From assembly GCA_026315105.1 (NCBI GenBank), contig CM048744.1, positions 660,551,676 through 660,615,675 of the forward strand: 64,000 bases of DNA, read 5' to 3'. Source of the stretch: Locusta migratoria. Lineage: Eukaryota > Arthropoda > Insecta > Orthoptera > Acrididae. Within the stretch, counting starts at the first letter, position 1, and each line of letters starts with the position of its first letter. The position numbers and the translations under genes are program-made. Positions 11,881 to 23,316 of the stretch are shown here, in pieces. The notes below the pieces were generated by a model. That model worked only from the letters and a program-made list of their open reading frames with translations, made no database searches and was not told where the DNA came from.

Positions 11881-12689
11881 ACATTCGTAACACCGAGTAC
11901 GGCTTAAGCACACATTTCATTAGGTTTTCTGCACCTTCTGGTGTGTGTGTTTTCTTGAGATCCAAGCTTAGTTGACTGCAGATGTGTTGCTCCTCTAACC
12001 CGGCCCACTATAAATTCTCGAAATGTGTGACACAACATTCTACTCGATACAGTGCTCAACAATAACGAACAGATAAACAATAATAAAACTCCCAGTAGTT
12101 ACACATTCAACACAGGCGTTTGCATGGTTGCCAACCGCATTTCGCTCCAACACTCAATTACCGCAAAATTAATAATGTGGATTATTATTATTATTTTTAA
12201 CAGACCTCGTATGTCATATTTTTGCAAGCATAAAGTTCCGAAACTACCTGTATCATAGCAAATACCCTCTAACAGTAAAAGATGCATTACGAAGGAATTA
12301 TGTCAATGAGACGAAATTCGGCAGATATGATGCTCACTTATAGGCAGACAAATGACTGTAATTTCGGAAAAACTGCATCATTTATTCGGGATAAAGAGCT
12401 TTAAGAACTGTCCGCCTCTGTCCCTTACACAAGCAATTATTTTGCTTGGCGCTGATTAACAGTGTTGCATCCTCCTAAGGATTATCGTGCAAAAACTGGC
12501 GTGTCAGAGCCAGACTTCCGAGCTGGTTGGACATACCTGGTCACAATGGCCACAATGTATATTGTCCGAAAACGCTTATTTTTCGAGAAATCAAGAAAAT
12601 AAACTTTTGCAACTCCCGCATATATACGCAACAAGGTAACAATGATTCAGAAAAAAGTGGCACTAGACAATTAGCCGGCGTGGTAGCTC
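11881..12689. other. Unassigned sequence
   Basis: Nothing recognised. Mixed composition with an ATT-rich run near 12175-12195. Confidence 0.4.
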
Positions 12690-13010
12690 AGGGTATGCAC
12701 TATTTTGTTGAATTTACGGCTTCAGATTTGATTGATTTATCTTGCAAACTAAGTTAAGCGGAGTCTTTTTAGTACTCGTCTGTACGATGTCTACCTAAGT
12801 CGTTCTGTGGTTGGTTTTGACCTTCTGATGACTTTACTAGAGGCTATATGACAGCATCATCTGCAAACAACGTACGAGGACTGTTCAAGTTTTCTCCCAA
12901 ATTGTTGACATACAGTAGATATGAAACAGCAGAGGACCTGGAACACTACCCTGGGAAGGACCGGATATCACCTAAGTTTTAGATTACTGTGTCCTCTCTG
13001 ACATTCATCT
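12690..13010 (-). mobile_element. Decayed CR1-like LINE fragment
   Basis: Nucleotide-level match on the minus strand to the palm and thumb region of the copy at 8950-9360. The reverse of GTATTTAGTGGAGTTTACGG-like sequence, GCATCATCTGCAAACAAC (FADDA region) and ACACTACCCTGGGAA (VPQGS region) are all in order. Many indels leave no open frame. Confidence 0.72.
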
Positions 13011-13429
13011 ATTAGTCACCACAGTTTACATCTTTGCTGTTTCCGTTTGTACCTGGGTATATATCAAATTGTGGCCAATTTGATGCATAAGTCCTTCCTC
13101 GTGAGTCCTTTTATATCCTAGAGTGTATATTACCAGATTTAGGTAAAATTCATAAAGTGAATGGCCAGTTATGTAGAGATCTAGCTCTTTTGTAGTAGAA
13201 ACGTAATCAGTTGTGAGGTCTGTGTTGTCCTCTTAGATTTCTTATACATGAAGCTGTCACATGTCTACGAAGTCATAAGAAGATCAAAACCAGTCGCACA
13301 ACAACTTAAATAAGGTATCTGTATGGTGCTAAAATTGACAGTTGACCCTGAATATCAAAAAGTACGAAGTACTCCACATGAGTACTAAAAGGGATCCGCT
13401 AAATACGACATTATAAATAAATATTTGTA

Positions 13430-13635
13430 ATCCTGATGCAGCTAAATACTTTAATTTTACTGTTACATCTGTTTCGGCCTTAAGCCATTTTCAAGCAATA
13501 TTTTTTGGTACATTAATATTTACGAATACTGCATGTAGTATCGAAATATTAAAGGAACTAAAAATATTTCTTGACAATGGCCTAAGCCCGAAACAGCTGT
13601 AGCAACAAAAATAACAATATTTAGTAGCATCCAAA
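13430..13635. mobile_element. Foldback MITE inside CR1-like LINE
   Basis: Two imperfect arms of about 65 bp. The left contains CTGTTTCGGCCTTAAGCCA (about 13468-13486) and the right its reverse complement, TGGCCTAAGCCCGAAACAG (about 13580-13598). Outside these, GATGCAGCTAAATACT on the left mirrors TATTTAGTAGCATC on the right. There is no coding capacity. Confidence 0.75.
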
Positions 13636-14120
13636 GAACATTTTTATATGTAATTTCGTATAGATATATTTTACTGCGGTCCAGTAATGAAGAGTCCACT
13701 AAACATCGTTAAGAAGATAAATAATGAAATCTGAAGGCCGTAAATTCAACTAAATATCTAGGAATTGCAATTACGACCGACTTTTATTGGGAAGAACAGA
13801 TAGAAAATGTTGTGGGGAATGTGATTCAAAGACTGCGTTCTATAAGCAGAACACTTACAAGGTGTAACAGAATTACTAAAGAGACTGCATATGTTACCCT
13901 TGTTAGTCCTCTTTTGAAGTATTGCTGAGTGCTATGGGATCCTCATCATGTGGGATTGGCGGTGGCCGACAAAAGAGTACAAATAAGAGCAGCCCGTTTT
14001 ATATTGCCACGATACAGGGGAGACAATGTCGCAGGAATGATACAGCAGCTGGAGTGAAAATCACAACACCAACGGCGTTTATCGTTGCTGCAAAATCTGC
14101 CCATGAAATTTCAGTCTACA

Positions 14121-14345
14121 TCTACATATTTACTCTGCAAATCACATGTTAGTGCCTTGCAGAGATTTTATCGAACTGCTTCATAATATTTCTCTACTGC
14201 TCCAGTCTTCAATGGAGCACAGGAAGAAGAAACTCCTAAATCTTTCCGTTTTCGAACTGATTGACTGACTTTCATTGAGTTCTGCTACGAATTCTAAAAT
14301 ATATTGCTGACTCCCGTCTACTAAGGGAGAAATGTTCATAAAACA
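14121..14345 (-). mobile_element. CR1-like LINE 3' end fragment
   Basis: Starts with TCTACATCTACATATTTACT (reverse of the family tail). It follows the 3' UTR consensus (AAATCACATGTTAGTGCCTTG, then a GGAGCACAGGAAGAAG segment) in the orientation opposite to the host LINE. Confidence 0.8.
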
Positions 14346-14524
14346 AAATTACAGAGGCCGGAGCGCGACTGAAGAGATTTAGACGTTCTTTCTTCCAGCG
14401 TGCTCTTGGTGAATGGAATGGTAGATAAATAGTACTGAAGTTGTTTTATGAACCTTCTGCCACACAGTTCAGTGTGATTTGCAGAACACCCATGTGTATT
14501 TAAATGTAGTAGCTTTAAATTTTG

Positions 14525-15859
14525 CCCGATTATTGTAACTCTGTTTTTATTTTATTTTTTTACAATTTGTATATGAAGAGAAGGAAATATTTGCACACCT
14601 CGACAGAATGGCACAGAGTACGCGGTCGCTCTCGTCGGACGTTAAAGTCCTTACTTGTGAGTGTGGGTGTTGTCCTTAGCTTAACTCCATGATTAATGCT
14701 TCGCTTTACCAATTAATGTTGAAGACCAAGGCTAATAACACACTACACTTCGCTTTGGGTGCGGCCTCGGCACGGGCCATGCCGCACAGACACCCAAAAA
14801 GTCTGAAATTGCGGCATTACTATAGCGCATAGCAAATGATTACTAAACTTTACGTAACTTAAAGCACGCTGAAAACTGTGTCCAAAAACGGAATACGTCC
14901 ATGGCAATTATCGAAAAATCCAAAGCTGTACCGGGACACCACACATTATTTTTCATAAAAAACACACGCACTTAATTGCGATCCAAGATCACCTGATATT
15001 TAACCTAATAATGAGCTGAAAAGGCATGGCGCGGATGGCAGATGCCTCTCTCAAATAATCATGACTACAAGTCCCTGATCCTACCGAATTTCCAGTTAAT
15101 AACACACAACGTTACCCCTCATATTTGTTCATGTGGTGGAATAGCTATTTCTACAACCTAACCTCCCGAATTTCTAGCAAAAAGCGACACAATTAGCCAC
15201 ATTGTCAAACCCCACATCAGACCTACCATATTTACGTTTGCTTATCCCGGAAGTTCGGCTAACTCTCATTTAATCATGACCACTCTTCCCTTCCATGTCC
15301 CCACTTTCAACTTGCTCAATGGAAATCTCTCACTGGCTGGAGTCCCTCGCCAACCTGACACCCCCACAGATTTGCACGCGACTGGCTAGCACTCTCTGAC
15401 CCGACTAGAAACCGCCTTGCTGATCTCCCAGAAACCAAAGATTGGTAAACCTACTCCAGACTAGTTATCTCTGTTACTTTGTCTCCACCTCTGTTTTCGC
15501 AATACCTCAAGCATTCACACAAGGAGGGAGAGATGGGTACTGTGGAGCATAGCTCCTTGATTTTCTTGTAAATGAAACACTTCATTGATAACATTCCTGC
15601 GTCCACTGGCCTCTACCATTATTCTGAATAACATCATAACATTCATCAAAGCGGTCTGCATCACGAATTCAAAATAAATGAAAGATGCAACAAAACTATT
15701 GCCTTTAACACAATGAATAAAAAAATGATTATCGATCTCGGAGTACTGCTTCACGATGACCTCAACAATTTGGTGCGTTAGGTTTAGAAACATTTTTGAG
15801 CACATAATATTTGCACAACTTGTCAGTAGGCGTATCGATGTGGCGACTGCGTAGTACGA
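14525..15859. other. Unassigned sequence
   Basis: No family recognised. Open frames are short. The minus-strand frame at 15515-15988 is an overlap of AT-rich and GC-rich DNA with no known motif. Confidence 0.4.
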
Positions 15860-16200
15860 TACAGCATCCGTGGCTTGCGCGGAGAGGCCGTTGACTCTTG
15901 GAGGCTGTGGCAGTAACAGGGAAAGCAGCACATCAAGACGCGCACGCGCGCTCCCAGTGGCGGCCAGAAATAGGCGCCACACCTGCACTCAGCCCGCAGT
16001 CGCCAGCGACGCCGGTGGCTGTGACTGCGCGGTGCCGACCCGCGCCACCAAGCAACCAGCCACTCAGCCATCACTCCCTGCAGCTCCATCCTATCAACTG
16101 ACAAGGGAGGCTATGCGATCTCGCGGCGAGAATTCGCACGAGACTTAGATAGGTGAACACGCTCAGAAAAAGAAAAGTATATAAGAAACATGGCATTCGG
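15860..16200 (+). promoter_or_regulatory. GC-rich block followed by a TATA-like motif; possible promoter
   Basis: 15870-16140 is markedly GC- and CpG-richer than its surroundings. A TATATAAG motif follows near 16177, with TCGCTCGCAACC about 30 bp later. On the plus strand this has the layout of a core promoter. It is upstream of, and on the same strand as, the sugar transporter, but a link is only inference. A solo LTR or a chance island would look similar. Confidence 0.25.
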
Positions 16201-18389
16201 CCATCGCTCGCAACCACCGGACGAAGAAATCTAATGTTCGGCGTTAACAAAATTTTTCTCCTTCAAAAATATTTTCCTTGCTATTAGCAGTTTGCTAAGA
16301 TATACTCTTTGCTAGTTCATAGCCATTTATTTTGCTCAAAGTAACAAAACTCATCTCCTAATTTTAATGTTTCGTTTCCCAACATAATTCCCTCCCCCAA
16401 ACTTGATTTCAGAATGACCACATTCCTCTAAACTTTATACGTGTTGAAGTTCATCCCGTAATCTCTTTCCAAGACACTATTCAGCTGTTCAGCTGCATCC
16501 CCAAGTCCTTCTAAGTTTCTGACAGAATTACCGTGTTATCGGCAAACATTAATTTTAAATTCTTCTTCCTGTACTTCAATTTCTCTTCCAAAGTTCTCTC
16601 CAGTTTCATTCAAATCTTGTTCAATGTACAGACTATATTACATCGAGTGTAGGCCACATCCCTATCTCTCGCCCTCGTCAACTACTGCTTCCCTTTCATC
16701 TATAATTCATAACTCATCAATCATAGTCAGAATCCACAACTGGTCCTTGTTACATTTTGGAGTTTCAAGTGTAGTTTAGAAATCTATGTCATGCAACTGA
16801 AACGCTATAGTGTCAGCAAATTTTTACAAAGATAAAGTCACTTACTTTGGTCCAGAAAAGTGCCCACTACTCACCTGTTCAGCAATACACATTTTCAATA
16901 ACACGCCATCAGCCATAAAATGTGTAACTTAAAATACAGTTTGCGAAGAGAGCCAACTCCATCTACTTCGTTGATAAATTTCTTTGCAGTACTTATTGAT
17001 GAGCGTATGTTATCAATAATATCACATAATGTAAATATACTTTAAATCTAAGTTTTGTATAAATCTCTGCATTAATGCAAAAAAAGTGTTGTAATTTTTG
17101 TATTATTATTTGATGATGCCTGGCTACAATAATACAAGAATTATTATATGCACCTTAGTATATTGAACAATTAATATTTGGTAACAAGTTTATGTTCTTT
17201 TAAATGTAGATATTCTTAAGGTTTCTTTTTTATCTCTTGCACATCCACAAAGGCAGTTTCATTTGGAATGGAAAGTACACTAGCATATCAGCTTGAATTT
17301 TATAATTATTTATCGTGTATTTTTGTATTCAGACATGTTCTACATCCAAAAGGATCAACTGGAACGAGAAATACATCTAATGTAAGTCTCTTCCGAATAT
17401 GCAACCTTCTTTCATTACACCAAATGTTAGCAATGATTAAATTGGACTCAGTGAAAAATTCTACCGGCTGACTTTCCATTTCAATTATTCCCGCCAGTCC
17501 ATGTTCTCTAACTGAATGAGTCCGAAGGAAAGCTGTTTATAAATGAAGGACTGAGCTAATAATTCCATAAGCCGGCCAGACTGCAGAATACACAACACTC
17601 GTAAATATAGAAGTACCAAAGAAAGTAAAACTCGAGGATACTAGTAACCAGCAACCCGCCCCGCCTTCGCACGTGTAGCGGACCACATACAAACCAACAT
17701 TTTTTTCTGTCGTAGTGTCGAATCAACCTGATGTATCGGGCATATAAATTAAGAAGTACCTCATGTTCATCCTACACTTTATGAAACAATAATCGCATTG
17801 TCACATTACGGTAAATTTCATAAGTCACGGAGTATAAAGCTTTCCCTAAGAATATTAATTTTTCTCTTTTGCGGGTTTTAGTTGCCACACTCACCCACTT
17901 CCATGCAGCTCAATGAATTGTACACCTAAACTTCCTTCATGAATCACACCGTCCATTGATGAAAACCGTATTAAAATCATTTCAGTATTTATTGAGTTTA
18001 TCCATGAAAGACAGACGCAATAGAAGGACTTTGTCTTATAATATGTATAGAAGATCAAAGTAGCTTGGTGATTTCATAGCTCTAAAAGGCACTGACATTC
18101 TCCTGTCATATTCACATTCGTCGTTGTGAAGGTTGCCTACGTTGTAGACTTCACGTAAAGCACGCGCGCTTGAAGGGTAGCATATACAGTAGGCGCTTCA
18201 TTCTTAGCAGACACTGGTGATGATAGAATGTGTTCTTTTTACAAACTGAAATGACTACTATCACAAGAGGCGACGGGTATGGTGAAGCTATGGATGTAAT
18301 AGAGAAATCAAAGTGAATATTGTGCTGTTCAGTTGATTTAGTGCTTTAATTACATAAATACAAATTTGTTGCTCCTTAATGATTTTTAC
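16201..18389. other. AT-rich, no gene seen
   Basis: No recognisable protein, RNA or transposon sequence. Low-complexity ATT-rich runs occur around 16980-17140. Confidence 0.4.
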
Positions 18390-18815
18390 ACAGAATGGTT
18401 TGAGTTCTCTGGTCCAACTGATCCGATCATCGACTGGAAATAGTTCGGCTAGTTTTAAGCCACTGTCAGCATTTCATGGACTTCATGTTCCCAAACAACG
18501 ATCGAATTTTTATGGATGACAATTCGCCATGTCACGATGGCCACAATTCTTCGCGATTGCTTAGAAGGACATTTTGGACTATTCTAGCCAGCGATTTGGG
18601 CACCTGTATCGACGAACATGAGAGCTATCGAAGATTTATGGGACATAATCGAGAGGTCATTTGAACGTAATTTCTGCACCGACAACACTTTGGTAATTAT
18701 GGACGGCTATGGGTCGCTGTTCCTTTAGGGGATTTCCAGCGATCTGTTGAGATCACAGTACCTCTATTTACTACACTTCGCAGGGCCAAAGAAGATCCGA
18801 CAAGATATTAGGAGG
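18390..18815 (+). pseudogene. Tc1-like transposase relic
   Basis: Plus-strand frames give FMFPNNDRIFMDDNSPCH, the second catalytic Asp region of Tc1-like transposases. Next comes a shifted WDIIERSF stretch near 18640, then VPLGDFQRSVE near 18735 and a LRRAKEDPTRY-like end near 18795. The N-terminal domain and first catalytic Asp are not seen. Several stops mark it as dead. Confidence 0.75.
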
Positions 18816-18903
18816 TATCCCATTATTGTCATCATTTCGGTGCCTTGTTATATTTCTACCGGTACTGAGAATAGAATAAAATAATTTGATACTTTATATT
18901 TCG

Positions 18904-19094
18904 CCGGCCGCGGTGGCCGAGGGGACTGAGGCGCTTCAGTCACGGTCTGCATGGCCACTACGGTCGGGGGTTTGAATCCCCCTTCGGGCATGGATATTTG
19001 TGCCGTTCTTTGAATTAGCTAGTTCATAAGTAGTTTATAAGTTTAGGGACTGATGACCCCGTAGTTAAGTCCCATAAGCTATACAAACATTTGA
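18904..19094 (+). mobile_element. SINE family A, full length, 11-bp TSD
   Basis: Head CCGGCCGCGGTGGCCGAGG, B-box GGTTTGAATCC (one change from the usual GTTCGAATCC), body to ACATTTGA. Exact duplication ACTTTATATTT at 18891-18901 and 19095-19105. Confidence 0.93.
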
Positions 19095-19105
19095 ACTTTA
19101 TATTT

Positions 19106-19744
19106 TGGCACGCCTTCATATTTTACGTGACAAAATTTTAATTAGTTAGTTTTACGTCCTTTGTGAGTTTTCTACATTTTGGAAATTGAGGCTATAGATA
19201 AAAATGACCAATCTTTTAGTAGTTTACCGTTGGAGAAAACAGAACCCAGATGATCCTGAAGTCCTTCCAGAAGGTTCGTGTTTCATTTTTTAAACATTTA
19301 AAGTAACGTGTCTCCTTTTGGCATAAAACACTTTCTCCAGCATCGGAATGTCGATCACTGACATGCATATACTAATAATCTTTGATTTATCACGTTATTC
19401 TGTGTTAGTCGCCTTTGAAGACAAGAATCTAAAAGCAATGTATGAGTTAAATCATGAATTTGGGTAAGTAAGTACTTACACGTCAATTTCATTCTTATTA
19501 TTCAGAAACAAATGAATGGCTTTATAATTAAAATGTCATATCTAACATGTAATGTTAGTGTTTTCTTACTTCGGTCCAGAAGAACGGCCTATTATGCCGA
19601 GACTAAGGGTGCAATTCGTGTAAAAACATTGTTGCAAAATTTGAACGATCTATTACAGATGTAGTAAACTATCTTTTCAACCAGAAGCAACGAAAAAAAT
19701 TTAGAAACATCTGGATTAATATTTATTCGACATTACTACACGTC
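19106..19744. other. AT-rich, no gene seen
   Basis: Nothing recognised on either strand. Confidence 0.4.
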
Positions 19745-20035
19745 AATGGCCGTGCCGTAGCGGATGCATTGGTTCTTTCTAGATCCCAAAGTTAAGCACT
19801 GCCCGTGATAGCCTAGATGGGTCACTGTCCAGACCTGCCAAGCTCTGTTTGCAAGCGAGTTGCACGCTGCTCTTATGAGACAAGCTGAGAAGCAACTTTA
19901 TTGATAGGTAACAACTCTGGTCAAGAAAACTGTAATGGTCGAGAGAGCGGGGGAATCACTACGTCTCCCTTCATACCGTATCCGTTGACGCCATCGGGCG
20001 GAGGATAACTCTGTGAGCGTTTGGTACCTGCTAAG
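19745..20035 (+). mobile_element. 5S-rRNA-like SINE
   Basis: 19765-19848 resembles the core of 5S rRNA. It has GGTTCT..AGATC, then AAGTTAAGCACTGCCCG, then a TAGATGGGTCACTG block. These correspond to the internal promoter boxes A and C of 5S genes (AGTTAAGC and GGATGGGTGAC). The first 20 nt and the 3' third do not match 5S, and unrelated sequence follows to about 20035. This is the layout of 5S-derived SINEs. It is not a functional 5S gene, because the terminal helix is not formed. The 3' boundary is uncertain. Confidence 0.7.
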
Positions 20036-20079
20036 CCTGTGGGACGATGTTTATTTTTAGTCGTCACTACCTTTTGTTT

Positions 20080-20420
20080 ACATTCGGTGTCAACTGTGGC
20101 GTTTTGTGGTTTCTGTCTTCATTTAACACAGCGGCGTAACCTCCCGCCGGCAGAACCTTGCGGTAGGCGAGACGCTACACGGAAGCCAGCCGGGGCCAGA
20201 GCATTGTGGGCAGTCTTCCTGGTGGGGAGCAGCAGTGATAGACGCGTGTCAGCAGCGCGCCCTACCAGCTGCTTCCTCGCCTTGCGCAAACCCCGGCACT
20301 GCCGCAACACAGCCGGAAGCAAGCGGCGGCCTATGTTTTGGGAGAGAACGTACGTGCTCAGGTGTTTGGTAATATCTTGTGTAAGCGTCATTCGGAGGGC
20401 GAGCAGAACCTTTAGGGGTG
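20080..20420 (+). other. GC-rich island of unknown role
   Basis: A GC- and CpG-rich segment with an open frame on several strands and no recognisable product. CTCAG|GTGTTT at about 20361 is donor-like. It lies about 2.6 kb upstream of the probable first detected transporter exon, so it could hold a 5' UTR exon or promoter. The only ATG just before that donor gives a phase that does not join the next exon. Confidence 0.2.
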
Positions 20421-20594
20421 GGGCGGAACGTTGCAATGCTGAAAAGAGTGGATTCGTGCTCCAAGGAAACTACCACCCTGATTTTGGTCTAACATTGTTA
20501 CCAGAGATCATAGTTTCGAGATAAGTATTGGCAAGGTTCCTTCACGCAAGGAAGTGGTGTTTCGTACCGTAATTCTCGTCTACTAACGTAATAT

Positions 20595-20670
20595 ACCGAA
20601 CGAGGTGACGCAAGAGTATAACACTGGACTCGCAATCGGAAAGTCGGCGGTTCAAAACAAAATGCGTAAT
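20595..20670 (+). repeat. Decayed tRNA-like SINE head (family B)
   Basis: CGAACGAGGTGACGCAAGAG through GGACTCGCAATCGGAAAG to GGCGGTTCAAAAC matches the tRNA-like head seen complete at 49771 (CGAGGTGGCGCAGTGG, GGACTCGC, GGTTCAAATCC). Confidence 0.65.
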
Positions 20671-20854
20671 ATAAATAGTTCGATTCCAATAGCGATTTCT
20701 TACTAATAGTTCGTAAATATCTTACACCAAAACAAATTTGTTTGTGAATCACATAAAAAACATTAAGAACATTCTGAAACACAGAGTGCAACGTGTACGT
20801 ATTCCCAAACTCAGCACAACGCTACGAAAGACAGTTCGCTTGTGTTATGACTAC

Positions 20855-21275
20855 TCTTGGCAGGCAGCGCACAGGCATTGTATCTAGGGGGCGTTGTTCA
20901 AACCCTCCTCCGGACCTCCATATTTAACTTTTTCGTGATTTCCCTAAATCACACCAGGAAAATGCGGGGATAGTTCCTTTCAAATGGTTCAAATTCAAAT
21001 GTTCAAATGTTTGTAAATCTTATGGGACTTAACTGATGGGTCATCAGTCCCTAAACTTACAAACTACTTATGAACTACTTTATACTAAAGACGGGACGGG
21101 ACGGGGAACGGCCTCGCGCATCGTAGCACAGCGCCTCAATGCGCTCGGCAGCTCAACCGTGGCCCTTTCAGATGGCACGGCAGACAATTTTCTGTACCAT
21201 CCTTGACAAAACTATCCGAGCGTCTACTCCGCCTCTAATGATCACGAAGTCGACGGGACGTTAAACTGTAATGTT
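20855..21275 (+). mobile_element. SINE family B body, interrupted by a family A fragment
   Basis: Left part: GTTCAAACCCTCCTCC, then TTTCCCTAAATCACACCAGG, then GATAGTTCCTTTCAAATGG. The family continues at about 21170 with CACGGCAGACAATTTTC and ends GACGGGACGTTAAAC (21252-21266). The intervening 20993-21165 holds a reversed SINE A fragment plus about 70 bp of other tRNA-like sequence. Confidence 0.7.
20993..21097 (-). mobile_element. SINE family A 3' fragment
   Basis: Reverse of the body only: TTCAAATGTTTGTAAATCTT, CATCAGTCCCTAAACTTACA, AACTACTTATGAACTACTTT. The tRNA head is absent (5'-truncated). Confidence 0.85.
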
Positions 21276-22092
21276 CTTTACTTCTTATTTCCTTAACTTA
21301 TTACTTCGCCCTTAACGACATCGTAGACAGGCATAGTAAATTGATACTAAATGAAGTCATGGTCAAGATTGCTAGTTGTCTGATTCTTTTTTTTTTTTTT
21401 TTTTCGTTAGTACATCACTTCCGTACAATTATTTCTACTAACATTGCCTGCGGTCAAAATTTGACCAATTATGTTCACAAAGTAACTTCTACTTCCTTTA
21501 ACCGTTCTTAAGACACAGGATTTTTGTTTTGTACACATACACGGCAAAGCCTACTTTCGAATCATATAACTTGCACACGCCTCTTTATATTATTAATATT
21601 AAAAATCGGTTCTTCAATTTTTGTGTTTCCATATTTATAAATAATATCTACATTCCTATTACTTCCTCTATGCATAAAATGTGCCTGTCTAGCTCTGCGT
21701 CTTTCACTATGATCCGTTTGCGTTCTCCTTCTAGGAATACCCAAAAACAAATGTATTTTCCTCATAATGAGGGAAGTAAGAAGTCAGCAAATGACCACAA
21801 AGTTTCAAAGTAATTCTTTCACAATTATACGCGAAATAGCAACGCCAAGAAATAGCGTTATTCCACAACCGCAAAGTTTTGATATCCACTGCTGACAACT
21901 TGGTCATCCTCCTAATTCCTGCCATTCTACCGCTAGATGGCTGTCGCTCTAGACTGTCGCTTTCGCGACGTATCGGCATTTAATACCCCCTTTAGCTATG
22001 AAAACATCCACTTCCTTTAACGGCTCTGTTGATACCATTCTTAACGGCTTCGTACACACATGATTTTTTGTTATGTGCACGTATATGACAAG
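21276..22092. other. Unassigned AT-rich sequence
   Basis: Nothing recognised apart from an 18-T run at 21388-21405. Confidence 0.4.
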
Positions 22093-22170
22093 GTCAAAAA
22101 ATGTTCAAATGCTTGTGAATATATGGGACTTGACTTCTCTGGTCATCAGTCCCTCGGCATACAAACTACT
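22093..22170 (-). mobile_element. SINE family A 3' fragment, diverged
   Basis: AAAATGTTCAAATGCTTGTG, TATGGGACTTGAC, GGTCATCAGTCCCT and ACAAACTACTTAA are in family order on the minus strand, with several substitutions and no head. Confidence 0.75.
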
Positions 22171-23012
22171 TAAAGTAATTTAAACTTCCCTTCGCAGTTT
22201 CAACGGATGTAATTGACGAATCGCGATGTAACCAACGTCATTCTTCTAGTGATTTTTCGTGCTACTGATTGCTTAATAAATAATATGTGGTATCCATTTA
22301 AAAAAACATAAGTTTGCGTTGAAAATAATATTTCTTTACGTTTTAGACTGTCTCGTAGTATCTACTTTCATAAGCTCCTGCCGTACGTTCATGACCATGA
22401 AAATCGTTTTTCAGTATCTCTTGTAGTTTCAGAGATATCTTAGGCGAAACAGTTGAGTGGGACACCATGTATAAAAATTTTCTTTTAATGTAAAAATACA
22501 CGATGGTTTTTACATCCACTTTATTCATATCTATGGAGCTATGCAGCTATAAGCCGCGAAACCGATTGTGGCGTTAATAAACAAATTTTAAATAATTTTT
22601 TTTTAATTTTAAAAAAATTTCCATCTGTCTCGAAAGTATTTTATTAACCGCGAAGGGAAATAGTTATATTTTCCAGGTGTTTTCGATATTTCTTGCAAAG
22701 TCATTAAAATAGCAATAACTTGCTTTCGTACTTATTTCGGATCCAATAATTTGTCGTAATATGTTAATCTCCAGGAGTACGTAGCGCTGTGGCAAATACC
22801 AGATGACCGTCACCAAGTGCACATATTTTGCATTCAGTCACTTCGACCTTGGCGTAAAGTTAACAAGCCTATCTAACCGCAGAACTACCGGTTCCGCAAC
22901 ATAGATCACAACTTCCTGCTGCGATTTGAAGGCCGCGAAATGCAGCCTGTTATTCGTGCCAGCTGAGCCAGGAGCAGAGTGACCCTTCTGAAGAGTGTGT
23001 CTCTGCCTGCAG
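22171..23012. other. Unassigned sequence before the transporter exon
   Basis: AT-rich to about 22750, then rising GC. 22975-23012 includes a pyrimidine-containing stretch ending TCTGCCTGCAG, a good splice acceptor for the next feature. Confidence 0.4.
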
Positions 23013-23114
23013 GAGGAGGCCAAGCACAAGGAAGCCGGCGCCGCCGCCTGCGGCCCCCAGGAGGACTGCGACTGCCAGCCCCCGCACCATGAGCGACCGC
23101 CTCTCAGACCGCAG
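23013..23114 (+). CDS. Probable upstream exon of the sugar transporter (N-terminal cytoplasmic part)
   Basis: A GC-rich 102-bp block is bounded by TCTGCCTGCAG before 23013 and by GCAG|GTGAGT at 23114/23115, a near-ideal donor. Read from its first base in phase 0 it gives 34 residues without a stop. They begin EEAKHKEAG, are rich in Cys, Gln, Pro and acidic residues, and end ERPPLRPQ. That is the kind of hydrophilic tail expected before the first membrane helix, and phase 0 joins cleanly to LVSALLACW in the next exon (29188). An ATG at 23090 is in another frame and would not join. No start codon is present in this frame, so at least one earlier exon is needed. The family does not conserve this region, so support is structural only. 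Confidence 0.55.
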
Positions 23115-23316
23115 GTGAGTACCAGGGCCTGAAGCAATGCATAACAGTAGCTGTCAGTGGGGTATCAGTGAACATAGGCTGCAGCGTAGTACGAGGCGCG
23201 TCCAGAAAGTAAGTTCCGTTTGGTAATAAAATGAAATTGTACACAGATACAGAAGAAATTTTTATTGCGCAAAATTCTACAACTCTTAAACTACTTTTCC
23301 GCATAACTGCCGAAAT

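Larger units (their letters stand above)
13300..14520 (+). mobile_element. Decayed CR1-like LINE with two nested insertions
   Basis: Plus-strand CR1-like sequence. 13310-13420 is the ATGGTGCTAAAATTGACA region (thumb). It resumes at 13685-14118, with a STKYLGI-like stretch at about 13750 and the QRRAARFVLP-like region near 13985. It resumes again at 14350-14515, ending in TGTATTTAAATGTAG. An inverted-repeat MITE (13430-13635) and an inverted CR1-like 3' end (14121-14345) separate the pieces. No continuous frame survives. Confidence 0.75.

Noticed and set aside
15515..16104. Minus-strand frames of 93-157 codons
   Set aside because: They overlap open frames on the opposite strand in a GC-rich island and show no family motif or splice support.
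16128..16142. GAATTCGCACGAG as a cloning-adaptor contaminant
   Set aside because: It resembles a cDNA library adaptor but has one base missing and continues smoothly into flanking genomic sequence, so chance is more likely.
19765..19848. Functional 5S rRNA gene
   Set aside because: Only the central boxes match. The 5' and 3' strands of the terminal helix are not complementary and unrelated sequence follows.
20021..20524. 167-codon plus-strand frame as a gene
   Set aside because: GC-rich DNA is open in several frames here, the product resembles nothing, and the start is not a convincing ATG.
23090..23114. ATG at 23090 as the transporter start codon
   Set aside because: Its frame does not join the phase 0 exon at 29188, while the frame that does join has no start codon here.
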